Positions 46,866-56,610 of a stretch of DNA of 64,000 nucleotides are shown in pieces. Below the pieces are notes generated by a model. It made no database searches, was not told the origin of the DNA, and worked only from the letters and a program-made list of their open reading frames with translations. The stretch's first letter is position 1. Each line of letters opens with the position of its first letter. The DNA is taken from positions 47,839 to 111,838 of the forward strand of contig NZ_JADEVO010000017.1 in NCBI RefSeq assembly GCF_017114825.1, given 5' to 3'. The position numbers and the translations under genes were made by a program. The DNA comes from Pseudomonas gregormendelii. Lineage in GTDB: Bacteria; Pseudomonadota; Gammaproteobacteria; Pseudomonadales; Pseudomonadaceae.

Positions 46866-47159
46866 ATGCCGCGTCCCGCCTGGTCACTTTTCGCCTATCA
46901 ACTGATCGAGCCTGACGAGCAGCTGGATCTGTTCGCCTGCCAGGAAGTGCGTGTGCATCTGGTGACCCGACAGCTTGAACTGGGCGGCTCGGCAGACCGG
47001 ACCCTCTGCGGCAGCCTCCTGCCGGCGCAGCCACGTTGGTCGAGTGTGGATCGTCGGGTGTTTCAGGACCAGCGCTTGTGTTCGTTGTGTCGTGCGATTC
47101 TGGAATCGCAGAAACGCGGGACTTCGCCGATCTGGCCGGAGTTGCGGTTTGAGCTGTAG
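46866..47159 (+). CDS. Hypothetical protein, 97 residues
   Basis: Starts MPRPAWSLFAYQLIEP with GGAG 7 bases upstream of the ATG. Cys-containing ends DRRVFQDQRLCSLCRAILES suggest a possible metal site (CxxC). No domain is recognised; I believe it is conserved in pseudomonads. The stop lies inside the start of the large inverted repeat at 47157. Same direction as the TesA-like gene, 56 bases after it. Confidence 0.65.
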   Translation: MPRPAWSLFAYQLIEPDEQLDLFACQEVRVHLVTRQLELGGSADRTLCGSLLPAQPRWSSVDRRVFQDQRLCSLCRAILESQKRGTSPIWPELRFEL

Positions 47160-47420
47160 GAGCCGTAGGAGCTGTCGAGAGAAACGAGGCTGCGATCTTT
47201 TGATCCCGCTTTGTGTACATATCCATTTTTGCGGTAACGGCTTCTGATGGTTCCGCTCTTACAGCGGGTTACTTTGCGCCGGGGCGCGCAGCCTTTTCGA
47301 AAGTGACCCGCCGTAAGGGCGGAACCATAAGCAGCCCTGACCGCAGCAATGGATATGTACGCAAAGCAAGATCAAAAGATCGCAGCCTCGTTTGACTCGA
47401 CAGCTCCTACGGCTCCCGCA
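47157..47420. repeat. Large inverted repeat, about 70-bp arms
   Basis: Left arm 47157-47227 and right arm 47348-47420 are imperfect reverse complements. They share AGGAGCCGTAGGAGCTGTCG, then GAGGCTGCGATCTTTTGATC and ATGGATATGTACGCAAAGC-like parts. The central 120 bases contain GGTTCCGCTCTTACAGCGG and its partner-like CGCCGTAAGGGCGGAACC. The same arm family recurs at 58438-58533. It looks like a mobile or foldback repeat; no ORF is credible inside. The 460 bases between the genes hold nothing else. Confidence 0.7.
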
Positions 47421-47619
47421 GCTACCCAGCTCCACCGGACCCCAGGGACCCCATCACCTCAGGCCGAATTCGTTAGCAGGGGTGTCGAAATAAACCGAAC
47501 CCCCCACCCACCAAGCCCCCCAGCCAATGCGCGCTCTATCGGTGCGTCTCCCCGAATAGCGAAGCGCCAGTGTACAATCGCGTTTTTATACCTTGTCGAT
47601 CATGCGAAGGATTTTCCGG

Positions 47620-48591
47620 ATGTTGCCGCGCTTTCCCGCCGTCACCCGCTGCCTGACTCTTGCCGCGCTCTGTGCCGCAGGCCCCGTGGCAGCCTTGGAG
47701 TTGCCTCTTCCGCCACCCGGTGAAGACATCATTGGCCAGGTGCAAGTGATCAAGGCCAAGTACGAAGATACCTTCGCCGACCTTGGCACCACCTACGACC
47801 TGGGCTATTCGGAAATGGTCGCCGCCAACCCGGGCGTCGACGCCTGGCTGCCTGGCGTGGGCACCGAAATCATTCTGCCAACGCGCTTCATCCTGCCCCC
47901 AGGGCCGCGTGAAGGCATCGTGATCAACCTCGCCGAGTACCGCCTTTATTACTACCCCAAAGGCCGGGACGTGGTGTACACCTTCCCGCTGGGCATTGGC
48001 CGTGAAGGCTGGGGCTCGCCGATTGCGCATACCACCATCACCGCCAAGACACACAATCCGACCTGGACGCCGCCTGCGTCGATCAAGGCCGAACACCTTG
48101 CCGAGGGCGATCCGCTGCCCAACGTCGTACCGGCCGGTCCGGACAACCCATTGGGGCCGTTCAAGTTCAACCTGGGTACCCCGGGCTACCTGATCCATGG
48201 CTCGAACAAGAAATTCGGCATCGGCATGCGCACCAGCCATGGCTGTTTCCGCATGTTCAACAATAACGTCCTGGAAATGGCGAGCATGGTCCCGGTGGGT
48301 ACCTCGGTGCGTATCATCAACGACCCGTACAAGTTCGGCGTGAGTGGCGGCAAGGTCTACCTCGAGGCGCACACGCCGCTTGACGACAACGGCAACCCGT
48401 CGGTGGTCGACAAGCACACGGCGGTGATCAACGCGATGCTCAAGCGTGAGGACATCACCAACAACCTGCGCATGAACTGGGATGTGGTGCGTGATGTGGT
48501 CGCAGCCGAAGATGGCTTGCCGGTGGAGATCGCCGTACCCAATGGTGCGGCGCCGATGGTGACCAGCTCACCTATCGACCTGCAGCAGTAG
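47620..48591 (+). CDS. L,D-transpeptidase family protein
   Basis: 323-residue exported YkuD-domain protein. Signal peptide (about 1-24), an LysM-like region (about 35-85, with SEMVAANPGVDAWLPGVGTE) and the catalytic domain with the motif HGSNKKFGIGMRTSHGCFRM (Cys in SHGCFR). Forms 3-3 cross-links or attaches lipoprotein to peptidoglycan; the neighbour oprI encodes exactly such a lipoprotein, which fits an anchoring role. AAGGA 9 bases before the ATG at 47620 favours this start over 47602. Confidence 0.88.
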   Translation: MLPRFPAVTRCLTLAALCAAGPVAALELPLPPPGEDIIGQVQVIKAKYEDTFADLGTTYDLGYSEMVAANPGVDAWLPGVGTEIILPTRFILPPGPREGIVINLAEYRLYYYPKGRDVVYTFPLGIGREGWGSPIAHTTITAKTHNPTWTPPASIKAEHLAEGDPLPNVVPAGPDNPLGPFKFNLGTPGYLIHGSNKKFGIGMRTSHGCFRMFNNNVLEMASMVPVGTSVRIINDPYKFGVSGGKVYLEAHTPLDDNGNPSVVDKHTAVINAMLKREDITNNLRMNWDVVRDVVAAEDGLPVEIAVPNGAAPMVTSSPIDLQQ

Positions 48592-48603
48592 GCCTGTGCA
48601 AAA

Positions 48604-48640
48604 GCCCGTCGACGTGAATCGCGTCGACGGGTTTTTTATT
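48604..48640 (+). terminator. Rho-independent terminator after the L,D-transpeptidase gene
   Basis: GCCCGTCGACG and CGTCGACGGG form a 10-pair stem, followed by TTTTTTATT. Confidence 0.9.
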
Positions 48641-48660
48641 GTCCGCAGGAAAATCCGGGC

Positions 48661-48693
48661 AATAAAAAAGCCGACCCAAAAATGGGTCGGCTT
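48661..48693 (-). terminator. Rho-independent terminator of oprI
   Basis: On the minus strand AAGCCGACCC pairs with GGGTCGGCTT and runs into TTTTTTATT, 22 bases past the oprI stop. It faces the L,D-transpeptidase terminator. Confidence 0.9.
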
Positions 48694-48714
48694 GATAACA
48701 ATCCCGAGGGATTA

Positions 48715-48966
48715 TTACTTGCGGCTAGCTTTGTCGAGCATGCGCAGAGCGCGCTCGTTAGCTTCGTCAGCAGTCTGTTGTGCTTTTTGAGCAGCAGCCA
48801 GAGCTTCATCAGCTTTACGGTAAGCTTCGTCTGCACGAGCCTGGGAGCGAGCTGCTGCGTCTTCGGTAGCAGTCAGACGTGCTTCGGTTTCTTTCGATGC
48901 GCTGCTGCAACCGGTAGCCAGAACTGCGGCCAGGGCCAGAGCAGAGAATTTCAGAACGTTGTTCAT
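48715..48966 (-). CDS. oprI: Major outer membrane lipoprotein OprI
   Basis: 83-residue Lpp-type lipoprotein. Signal peptide and lipobox LATGC, then a coiled coil of heptads and a C-terminal Lys (ends DKASRK) for linking to peptidoglycan. Highly abundant in pseudomonads. The ATG at 48966 has AAGGGGAAC upstream. A near-consensus promoter lies 122-150 bases before it, leaving a 5' leader of about 115 bases. Next to an L,D-transpeptidase that could link it to peptidoglycan. Confidence 0.96.
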   Translation of the reverse strand: MNNVLKFSALALAAVLATGCSSASKETEARLTATEDAAARSQARADEAYRKADEALAAAQKAQQTADEANERALRMLDKASRK

Positions 48967-49087
48967 CGTGTTCCCCTTCAAGGACTTTCTATTAAGTAGC
49001 TGTCTCCTCAGAGTGAGGAAATAGCCGGCGTACATACTACCCATTACTTGTAGTAAGTAAACTGACGTGTAGCAAGAAGCAAAAAAA

Positions 49088-49116
49088 ATTGTAGGCGTTG
49101 ATTCTTTTTCGAGCAA
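49088..49116 (-). promoter_or_regulatory. Sigma-70 promoter of oprI
   Basis: Minus strand TTGCTC (49111-49116), 17-base spacer and TACAAT (49088-49093), preceded by A-rich sequence. Matches a strong promoter for an abundant lipoprotein. Between this promoter and the next gene (49117-49605, about 490 bases) I see no gene or clear RNA. Confidence 0.7.
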
Positions 49117-49605
49117 CTTTTAACTGCTTTGTATAAAAAATATCCAGCTGCGAGCCCCGATATGAGCGAGCCCCCCGGAAAAAGTTCCCGATCTGCAGCG
49201 CTGTTTTTGCGGTCTAGGGTAAAGTCTGTCTAAATGATTTCGTCTACACTTTTGTTCGGGAATTGTGCAGTGCTTCGCTTATCTTTCTGCTAGTTGAGGT
49301 GACTTTAACAACGGGCGCTCGTCTTAAGTCTCAACATCCGGCAATGTTCAGGTAATCGGCTGCGGGAAATCCCCGGTCTTGAAGTCCCTGCGTCTCCTCT
49401 GGAGCAGCACCCGCCAATCTGCGTAATGACGAGCGTACCTTGAGCATTTTTGCCAATGGTGCCTACTATTTGTACGTGCCCGGTTGCGCGAGATTGGTGC
49501 AGCTCTTCTCGGTGTCCTTTCAGGCACGGGGTGGCGTAGATGTTCCTTCGCCGGAAAAACATCGGTAAGGTAGGGGTCAAAATTCAAGACCCGCGAGGAG
49601 TAGTG

Positions 49606-49893
49606 ATGAGCGAGGCGTTGTCCATCCACCATGACCAGGCTGGTCATCAGTTCGAGACCAATGTGGACGGTCATCGTGCCTACCTGACCTATATGGACCT
49701 GGGTAAACAGACCCTGGATATTTATCGTACCTTCGTACCCAACGCGTTGCGTGGTCGCGGTATTGCCGCCGCGTTGACCGAGCAGGCGCTGCAGTACGCC
49801 GAGGAAATGGGCTACACGGTCATTCCATCGTGCTCCTATGTGGAGCGCTACATGGAACGTCACCAGCGCCATGCCGCCAAGCTGAGCCAGTAA
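49606..49893 (+). CDS. Small GNAT-like N-acetyltransferase (YjdJ-type)
   Basis: 95-residue protein of the YjdJ/GNAT-like (Acetyltransf_CG-type) family. The core VPNALRGRGIAAALTEQALQ holds the acetyl-CoA loop (RGRGIA) and SCSYVERYMERH lies near the end. ATG at 49606 has GAGGAG 6 bases upstream. Acetylated substrate unknown. Long, gene-poor leader region upstream. Confidence 0.8.
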   Translation: MSEALSIHHDQAGHQFETNVDGHRAYLTYMDLGKQTLDIYRTFVPNALRGRGIAAALTEQALQYAEEMGYTVIPSCSYVERYMERHQRHAAKLSQ

Positions 49894-49904
49894 ACGCAAC
49901 GCAA

Positions 49905-49935
49905 AAAAACGCCGGGCTGCCCCGGCGTTTTTTTT
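49905..49935. terminator. Bidirectional terminator
   Basis: AAAACGCCGGG and CCCGGCGTTTT with A-run and T-run on the two sides. It serves the acetyltransferase gene (+) and the convergent DAHP synthase gene (-). Confidence 0.9.
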
Positions 49936-49966
49936 GCGTTGCGTTTACTGACCCGCTTGGCCGTGC

Positions 49967-51043
49967 TCAGTCGCGAGCGCGTTTTGGCAGTACGTCCTTG
50001 AGCTTGGCATGCATGCTGCGCAAGGTCGTCTCGGTGGCAGACCAGTCGATGCAGGCGTCGGTGATCGACACGCCGTACTGCAGGTCGGCCAGATCCTTCG
50101 GAATGGCCTGGCAGCCCCAGTTCAGGTGACTCTCGACCATCAGGCCGATGATCGACTGGTTGCCTTCGAGGATCTGGTTGGCCACGTTCTCCATCACCAG
50201 CGGTTGCAGGGCCGGGTCCTTGTTGGAGTTGGCGTGGCTGCAGTCGACCATGATGTTCGGCTTGATCTTCGCCTTGTTCAGTGCCTGCTCGCAGAGCGCG
50301 ACGCTAACCGAATCGTAGTTCGGTTTGCCGTTGCCGCCGCGCAGTACCACGTGACCGTAGGCATTGCCCTTTGTGGTGACGATCGACACGCCACCTTCCT
50401 GATTGATGCCCAGGAAACGGTGCGGGCTGGAAACCGACTGCAGGGCGTTGATCGCAACGGTCAGGCCGCCGTCGGTGCCGTTCTTGAAGCCGACAGCCGA
50501 GGACAGGCCGGAAGCCATTTCACGGTGAGTCTGGGATTCGGTGGTGCGCGCGCCAATGGCCGACCAGCTGATCAGGTCCTGCAGATACTGCGGGGAGATC
50601 GGGTCAAGGGCTTCGGTGGCGGTGGGCAGGCCCATCTCGGCCAAGTCCAGCAGCAATTGACGACCGATATGCAGACCGTCCTGAATCTTGAAGGAGTCAT
50701 CCAGGTACGGATCGTTGATCAGGCCCTTCCAGCCAACGGTGGTACGTGGCTTCTCGAAATACACTCGCATGACCAGATACAGGGTATCGGACACTTCGGT
50801 GGCCAGCACCTTGAGGCGCTCGGCGTATTCGTGGGCGGCCTTGATATCGTGGATCGAGCAAGGCCCGATAACGACGAACAGGCGGTGATCGGTGCCATCA
50901 AGAATGTTGCGAATGACTTCGCGACCCTTGGTGACGGTGCGCAAGGCAGCGTCGCTCAGGGGCATATCACGCTTGAGCTGGTCAGGAGTGATCAGCGTCT
51001 CGTTGGAGGCGACGTTTAGGTCGTTGATCGGTAAATCAGCCAT
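49967..51043 (-). CDS. 3-deoxy-7-phosphoheptulonate (DAHP) synthase
   Basis: 358-residue class I DAHP synthase (AroF/G/H type), which joins PEP and erythrose 4-phosphate in the first step of aromatic amino-acid synthesis. Motifs: VVIGPCSIHD near residue 60, PRTTVGWKGLINDP, ARTTESQTHREMASG, VDCSHANSNKDP. The feedback-inhibition type cannot be told with certainty. Monocistronic, ends at the shared terminator, 128 bases from the PilZ-like gene. Confidence 0.93.
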   Translation of the reverse strand: MADLPINDLNVASNETLITPDQLKRDMPLSDAALRTVTKGREVIRNILDGTDHRLFVVIGPCSIHDIKAAHEYAERLKVLATEVSDTLYLVMRVYFEKPRTTVGWKGLINDPYLDDSFKIQDGLHIGRQLLLDLAEMGLPTATEALDPISPQYLQDLISWSAIGARTTESQTHREMASGLSSAVGFKNGTDGGLTVAINALQSVSSPHRFLGINQEGGVSIVTTKGNAYGHVVLRGGNGKPNYDSVSVALCEQALNKAKIKPNIMVDCSHANSNKDPALQPLVMENVANQILEGNQSIIGLMVESHLNWGCQAIPKDLADLQYGVSITDACIDWSATETTLRSMHAKLKDVLPKRARD

Positions 51044-51171
51044 CGTTTACTCGTCAGGTCACGGGTGCCGGCCGCCAGCGAACCCGCGCGGCGGAGCACA
51101 GCAAATTAAGCGCGTCGGGGAGCGGAACCTTAGCGCGTTACACCGTGGCTCGACAATGGGCAGAAGTGGGT

Positions 51172-51615
51172 TTAATCCAGCACAGGCTGCGCAAAAGCCT
51201 TGCTTACCGTGTCGTGGGAGAACTCATCGGCATGCTGCTGCACCCATTCAAGCGCCAGTGCCTGGTTGTCCTGGCGCTCGCTGTGCGGTTCATGCAGGCG
51301 GCAATAGCGTTCGATCTGGCAAATCTGCTCGCCCATTCTCGCGCTGAACAGCATCTGTTCGTCGACAAAGGCTATGCCTACCAGATACCCGCGCTTGCGG
51401 CGCAGGCACCAGGCTACATAGCCCAGGTAGCGCAGGTCCGGGTTGAGGGTCGGCATGCGCACTTCAAGCGCCGTGCCGTGGCGCCAGGCGCGGTGATAAT
51501 TGCAAGCCATGCCGCCGAGGCTGATAGTGTGCAGCCGTTGTCGCGATATGCATTCATGTTTGAGCAACGTTAATTCAACGGGCACATCGTCAGGGTGAGG
51601 AAGAAAACGTCCCAT
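51172..51615 (-). CDS. PilZ-like domain protein
   Basis: 147-residue protein. ISRQRLHTISLGGMACNYHRAW resembles the RxxxR...(D/N)xSxxG signature of c-di-GMP-binding PilZ domains, but the key D/N is Thr here, so binding is doubtful. ATG at 51615 (MGRFLPHPDD) with GGAG 8 bases upstream. Its start codon overlaps that of the divergent thioredoxin-like gene at CATG 51613-51616. Confidence 0.55.
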   Translation of the reverse strand: MGRFLPHPDDVPVELTLLKHECISRQRLHTISLGGMACNYHRAWRHGTALEVRMPTLNPDLRYLGYVAWCLRRKRGYLVGIAFVDEQMLFSARMGEQICQIERYCRLHEPHSERQDNQALALEWVQQHADEFSHDTVSKAFAQPVLD

Positions 51616-52000
51616 GAACACAGACTCCATGTGTCGGTCATCTGACAGCGTTTCCCCCAGTATAGTGGTCGAATTGGAACTGACCGATTTCGATGCCGAC
51701 CAACGGCTGCTGGCGCTGAGCGGTGTTTCGCTGGTGATTTTCACCAGCGTCGGCTGCGCCAGTTGCCGTTATGCCAGGGCTCGCTTGCCCGGGCAGGCGC
51801 TGGAGGTCGACCGGCTGTGCTGGATTGATGCCGGCAGCAACGGTGGCGTGGTCGAGCGTTACCAGGTCTTTCACTTGCCAGCGCTGTTTGTCGTGCGTGA
51901 CGGTGAATTCTTCGGGGCACTGAATTCGCGCCTTGAGACTACTGAACTCAATGAGGCGCTGACTAAGGCGCTGACACGAACAGCAGAGGAGTTGCCATGA
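51614..52000 (+). CDS. Thioredoxin-like fold protein
   Basis: 128 residues. Motif FTSVGCASCRYARARL carries a CxxC-like CASC redox centre, and VVERYQVFHLPALFVVRDGE holds the cis-Pro of the thioredoxin fold. No signal peptide. The ATG at 51614 has GAGGAA about 10 bases before it; a second ATG at 51629 has no site. The stop overlaps the next start (ATGA, 51997-52000), so it forms a run with the reductase gene. Confidence 0.82.
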   Translation: MNTDSMCRSSDSVSPSIVVELELTDFDADQRLLALSGVSLVIFTSVGCASCRYARARLPGQALEVDRLCWIDAGSNGGVVERYQVFHLPALFVVRDGEFFGALNSRLETTELNEALTKALTRTAEELP

Positions 52001-52953
52001 CGGGGGCAGCAGCGAGGCCGACAATCGGCATTATAGGCACCGGGGCGATCGGTGGATTTTACGGGGCGATGTTGGCGCATGCCGGCTTCGATGTGCATTT
52101 CCTGGTGCGCAGCGAGTTCCACGCCGTGGCCGAACGTGGCCTGCAAGTGCACAGTGCGCAGCATGGGACATTGAACGTTTTCCCGGTGCAAGCCTATTCC
52201 TCGGTCGACGACATGCCGCCCTGTGACTGGTTGCTGGTGGGGACGAAAACCACCAGTAACGCCGAGCTGGCATCCACCATCGTTCGAGCTGGCGCGGCTG
52301 ACGCCAAGGTGCTGCTGTTGCAAAATGGCCTGGGCGTCGAAGACAGCCTGCGCGAATCGCTGCCTGATTCGCTGCACGTGCTCGGAGGTCTCTGTTACAT
52401 CTGTGTCCATCGCGAGGCGCCCGGGGTTATTACTCATCAGGCCCTTGGCGCAGTGCATGTCGGTTATCACAGCGGTCCTGCCGCCGACCTGCCGGCGCGC
52501 CAGGCAATAGCCGAAGAAGGCGCCGGACTGTTCCACTTCGCCGGCATCGACTCCCAGGCCATGGCAAATCTGCATCAGGCACGCTGGCAGAAACTGGTCT
52601 GGAATATCCCCTACAACGGACTCTCGGTGCTGTTGCGCGCGAGCACTGTGCCGTTGATGGCCGATACCAATAGCCGGGAACTGATCAAGGCGTTGATGGC
52701 CGAAGTGGTGCAGGGCGCCACCGCCTGTGGTTATCAGGTGCCCGCCGGGTACGCCGAGCATCTGTTCATGATGACCGAGAAGATGCCCGATTATTGGCCG
52801 AGCATGTATCACGATCATCTGCACGGGCGGCCACTGGAGCTGGAGGCGATCTACGCCCGGCCCCTGGCAGCCGCGAAAGCCGCGGGATGCGACATGCCGC
52901 GAATCGAAGCCCTGTTCCGCAGTTTGGCTTTCATCGATCGACGTCCTGCCTGA
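51997..52953 (+). CDS. Ketopantoate reductase family protein
   Basis: 318 residues with the N-terminal Rossmann motif GIIGTGAIGGFYGAMLA and the ApbA C-terminal domain around QKLVWNIPYNGLSV. May reduce 2-dehydropantoate with NADPH (PanE role in pantothenate synthesis), but paralogues with other substrates are common in pseudomonads, so no symbol is given. Overlaps the thioredoxin-like gene by 4 bases; 24 bases before the 5'-nucleotidase gene. Confidence 0.88.
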   Translation: MTGAAARPTIGIIGTGAIGGFYGAMLAHAGFDVHFLVRSEFHAVAERGLQVHSAQHGTLNVFPVQAYSSVDDMPPCDWLLVGTKTTSNAELASTIVRAGAADAKVLLLQNGLGVEDSLRESLPDSLHVLGGLCYICVHREAPGVITHQALGAVHVGYHSGPAADLPARQAIAEEGAGLFHFAGIDSQAMANLHQARWQKLVWNIPYNGLSVLLRASTVPLMADTNSRELIKALMAEVVQGATACGYQVPAGYAEHLFMMTEKMPDYWPSMYHDHLHGRPLELEAIYARPLAAAKAAGCDMPRIEALFRSLAFIDRRPA

Positions 52954-52977
52954 GTCGGTCATTCAGTGAGGGAAGGT

Positions 52978-53883
52978 ATGGCAAAGACTATCGATGACAA
53001 GCTGGTGCTGGCGATTTCCTCGCGAGCGCTGTTCGACCTGAGCGAAAGCCACAAGGTGTACCTGTCCAGTGGCGTTGAGGCCTACCGCCAATATCAGATC
53101 GAGCACGAGGACGAAATCCTCGAACCGGGCGATGCATTTCCCTTGGTGCAGAAACTGCTCAACCTCAACAACAGCCTGGGCCGTGCCCGGGTCGAGGTGA
53201 TCCTGGTGTCACGCAACAGTGCCGACACCGGGCTGCGGGTGTTCAACTCCATCCACCACTACGGCCTGGCGATCTCGCGCGCAGCATTTGTCGGCGGGCG
53301 CAGTCCGTACCCCTACCTCAAGGCCTTCGGCTGTGACCTGTTCCTGTCGACCCATGCCGAAGACGTGCGCAGTGCCCTGGACGCCGGTTTCGCTGCGGCG
53401 ACCATCCTGTCCGGTGGTGCCAGCCGGGCGGCCAGCGAAGAATTGCGGATTGCCTTCGACGGTGACGCGGTGCTGTTTTCCGATGAATCCGAGCGGGTTT
53501 ACCAGGCCGGTGGCCTGGAAGCCTTTCAGGCCAGCGAGCGGGAGTCGGCCCGGCAACCGTTGCGGGGTGGACCGTTCAAGGGCTTCCTCGCGGCACTTAA
53601 TTTGTTGCAGCGTGAATTTCCAGACGACGCCTGTCCGATCCGCACCGCCCTGGTGACGGCACGTTCGGCGCCGGCCCATGAACGGGTGATCCGCACATTG
53701 CGCGAATGGGATATCCGTCTCGATGAGTCGCTGTTCCTTGGCGGCCTGACCAAGTCGGCTTTTCTCGAAGCGTTCGCTGCCGATGTATTTTTCGACGATC
53801 AGGCCGGGCACTGCGAGTTGGCCCGTGAAGTGGTTGCGACCGGCCATGTGCCCCATGGCATAAGCAACGAGCAAAAGGTTTAA
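52978..53883 (+). CDS. 5'-nucleotidase family protein (PF06189-type)
   Basis: 301-residue cytosolic 5'-nucleotidase (cN-I-like) family protein. Features include VLAISSRALFDLSESHKVY, FPLVQKLLNLNN and VFFDDQAGHCELAR near the end, typical of the family as I recognise it. It removes phosphate from nucleoside monophosphates. ATG at 52978 after GAGGGAAGGT. Third gene of a run with the thioredoxin-like and reductase genes. Confidence 0.85.
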   Translation: MAKTIDDKLVLAISSRALFDLSESHKVYLSSGVEAYRQYQIEHEDEILEPGDAFPLVQKLLNLNNSLGRARVEVILVSRNSADTGLRVFNSIHHYGLAISRAAFVGGRSPYPYLKAFGCDLFLSTHAEDVRSALDAGFAAATILSGGASRAASEELRIAFDGDAVLFSDESERVYQAGGLEAFQASERESARQPLRGGPFKGFLAALNLLQREFPDDACPIRTALVTARSAPAHERVIRTLREWDIRLDESLFLGGLTKSAFLEAFAADVFFDDQAGHCELAREVVATGHVPHGISNEQKV

Positions 53884-53977
53884 GCCCGCCGTTCAATGCG
53901 TTACACCGGCCGCCGTACTCGCCAAGGCACTGCTAAGCTCAACCCATCTCCGCCATGTTGGCACACGAGGAGGTCAT

Positions 53978-54481
53978 ATGATTCGTTCGATGCTGTATGC
54001 CACTGACCTCGGCCTTTACGCACCGTTGGTGATGCAGCATGCCCTGGCGCTGGCCCGGACATTTGATGCGCAGTTGTATGTGGTGCATGCGGTGGAGCCG
54101 ATGGGGCTGTTCGCCGAGTCGGTACTGCAGAGCTACCTTGATGAGCAGGCGTTGAACGATTTTCACAGCCAGGGCCTGAATACGGTGATTGCCAACATCG
54201 AGCAGCGGGTGCTCGACAGCTTCCGCGAGGAGCTGGGTGAGGAGGGGGACCAGGACCTGGCGCGCATCCAGGCGGTGCGGGTGATCCAGGGAGATCCCTC
54301 ACAGGTGATTCTTGACCAGGCGCAGAAACTCTCTGTGGATTTGCTGATCGTAGGTAGTCACAGCCACGGGGCCGGCGCGGAAACACCCTTGGGCCGCACC
54401 GCTGCGCGGGTGTTGCAACTGGCGAGGGTGCCGGTCTACCTGGTACCGCTGGTTGAGCGTCGGCGCCTGGGAGATCGCTAG
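53978..54481 (+). CDS. Universal stress protein
   Basis: 167-residue UspA-fold protein: MIRSMLYATDLGLYAPLVMQ, nucleotide-binding motif near GSHSHGAGAETPLGRTAARV, ending in RVPVYLVPL. AGGAGG lies 8 bases before the ATG. Responds to stress or starvation as a class; specific role not known. Separate from the upstream nucleotidase gene by 94 bases. Confidence 0.9.
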   Translation: MIRSMLYATDLGLYAPLVMQHALALARTFDAQLYVVHAVEPMGLFAESVLQSYLDEQALNDFHSQGLNTVIANIEQRVLDSFREELGEEGDQDLARIQAVRVIQGDPSQVILDQAQKLSVDLLIVGSHSHGAGAETPLGRTAARVLQLARVPVYLVPLVERRRLGDR

Positions 54482-54584
54482 AACACGAATCGTGGCGAAC
54501 TGATAAAAAGTTCTAGATTTATTCTTCAAACCATTAATATAGTTATATACCGTCGCTGATGCCCGTGGCGTCTACCTGCTTTGA

Positions 54585-55568
<984 letters not shown>

Positions 55569-55575
55569 TCCCGGT

Positions 55576-56070
55576 CTAGATCACCTCGGTAACAGCAAAC
55601 TGTTGCCGGGTTCCCGCCACCAGAATGTCTACCTCGTCCCCTTCGAACTTGCCCAGCAGGCTTTTGCCCAGGGGCGAGCGGGGGGTGATGACGGTGATGA
55701 TCTGCCCCACCATATCGATCTTCAACCCCGCCGCGTCGGGTGCGAGGAACAGCCATTGTTCGCGACCCTTTTCGTCTTCCAGCCCCAGCAGCGCACCGAC
55801 TTCGATGCCGCGTTGCTCGTCGTAGGGGCGCAGGGCCAGGTTCTGGCAAAGGGTCAGTGACTGCCTGATCTCCTCCACGCGCCTGGCCTGGCCGGCTGCC
55901 AGGTAGGACGCTTCCAGGCCCAGGGTGTCGTACTTGTTCTCGGCGATGTTCTCTTCGTGAGTCGCGGTCTCATAGGCGGTCTGCGCCGCGCGCTCGGCGA
56001 TGTCGAGATCAATGCGCAGCTTGTCGAGTATGAGTTGGTGGACGGTCTTCTTGTGCATGGCTGGCTTCAT
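55576..56070 (-). CDS. GreA/GreB-like factor
   Basis: 164 residues: an N-terminal helical/coiled-coil part (about 10-80) and a C-terminal GreA/GreB FKBP-like domain (IITVITPRSPLGKSLLGKFEGDEVDI). The coiled-coil tip lacks the acidic pair typical of Gre factors, so it may modulate RNA polymerase otherwise. ATG at 56070 overlaps the stop of the upstream gene by one base (TGATG), so both are coupled. Ends 7 bases from the convergent cysB. Confidence 0.83.
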   Translation of the reverse strand: MKPAMHKKTVHQLILDKLRIDLDIAERAAQTAYETATHEENIAENKYDTLGLEASYLAAGQARRVEEIRQSLTLCQNLALRPYDEQRGIEVGALLGLEDEKGREQWLFLAPDAAGLKIDMVGQIITVITPRSPLGKSLLGKFEGDEVDILVAGTRQQFAVTEVI

Positions 56071-56486
56071 CAATCGCAAAATTGCTGGACGTTGGCGCGA
56101 CTCTTTTCACTCGGTGCGTTCTGGTCCTGTTGCAGCCAGAACTGGCACTTCGGATTGGCCAGGTTGCGGCTGCTGCCCCGGGCCTGATCCAGTCGCTGCT
56201 GCTGCTCGTTCTTGCGCAGGTTTTCTTCGTATTGTTCGAACAATGGACTCTGCGGCGCAATGTCAGGTCGTGGTTGCACCTGCGCCGGAACGGGCGGTCT
56301 GGCCAGTTGCTCCACCGCCGTGGCCACGGGCGCCAACTGCTCGCTGAACAACAGGCGTGAGGCGAGCCAGCAAGTCAGGGCGATCGCCATGAATCCAAGC
56401 CACAGGCCCAGAGCGATGCTGGCACTCAGTTGCAGCACATTGAGTCGTACGGCAAGTGGGCGGCGCGGGTTGGGGCGGTAGGGCAT
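56070..56486 (-). CDS. Single-pass membrane protein, 138 residues
   Basis: One membrane helix (about 21-45, LSASIALGLWLGFMAIALTCWLASRLL), then a Pro-rich and Gln-rich periplasmic part, ending KCQFWLQQDQNAPSEKSRANVQQFCD with two Cys. No domain is recognised. Coupled to the GreA-like gene. Confidence 0.65.
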   Translation of the reverse strand: MPYRPNPRRPLAVRLNVLQLSASIALGLWLGFMAIALTCWLASRLLFSEQLAPVATAVEQLARPPVPAQVQPRPDIAPQSPLFEQYEENLRKNEQQQRLDQARGSSRNLANPKCQFWLQQDQNAPSEKSRANVQQFCD

Positions 56487-56610
56487 GGCGGCCTCCTGGC
56501 GGGTGGTTGCAAGCGAAGGGCGATTGTCGCATGAAGATTAATCGCCGTCGGCTCTTCTGCGCGGGGTAATTTATGCGGACAATCGCTACCTTTGCCAACG
56601 GGAGCCTGGA

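Noticed and set aside
47213..47723. Small ORFs inside the large inverted repeat and opposite the L,D-transpeptidase start
   Set aside because: They follow the repeat arms, not coding constraints.
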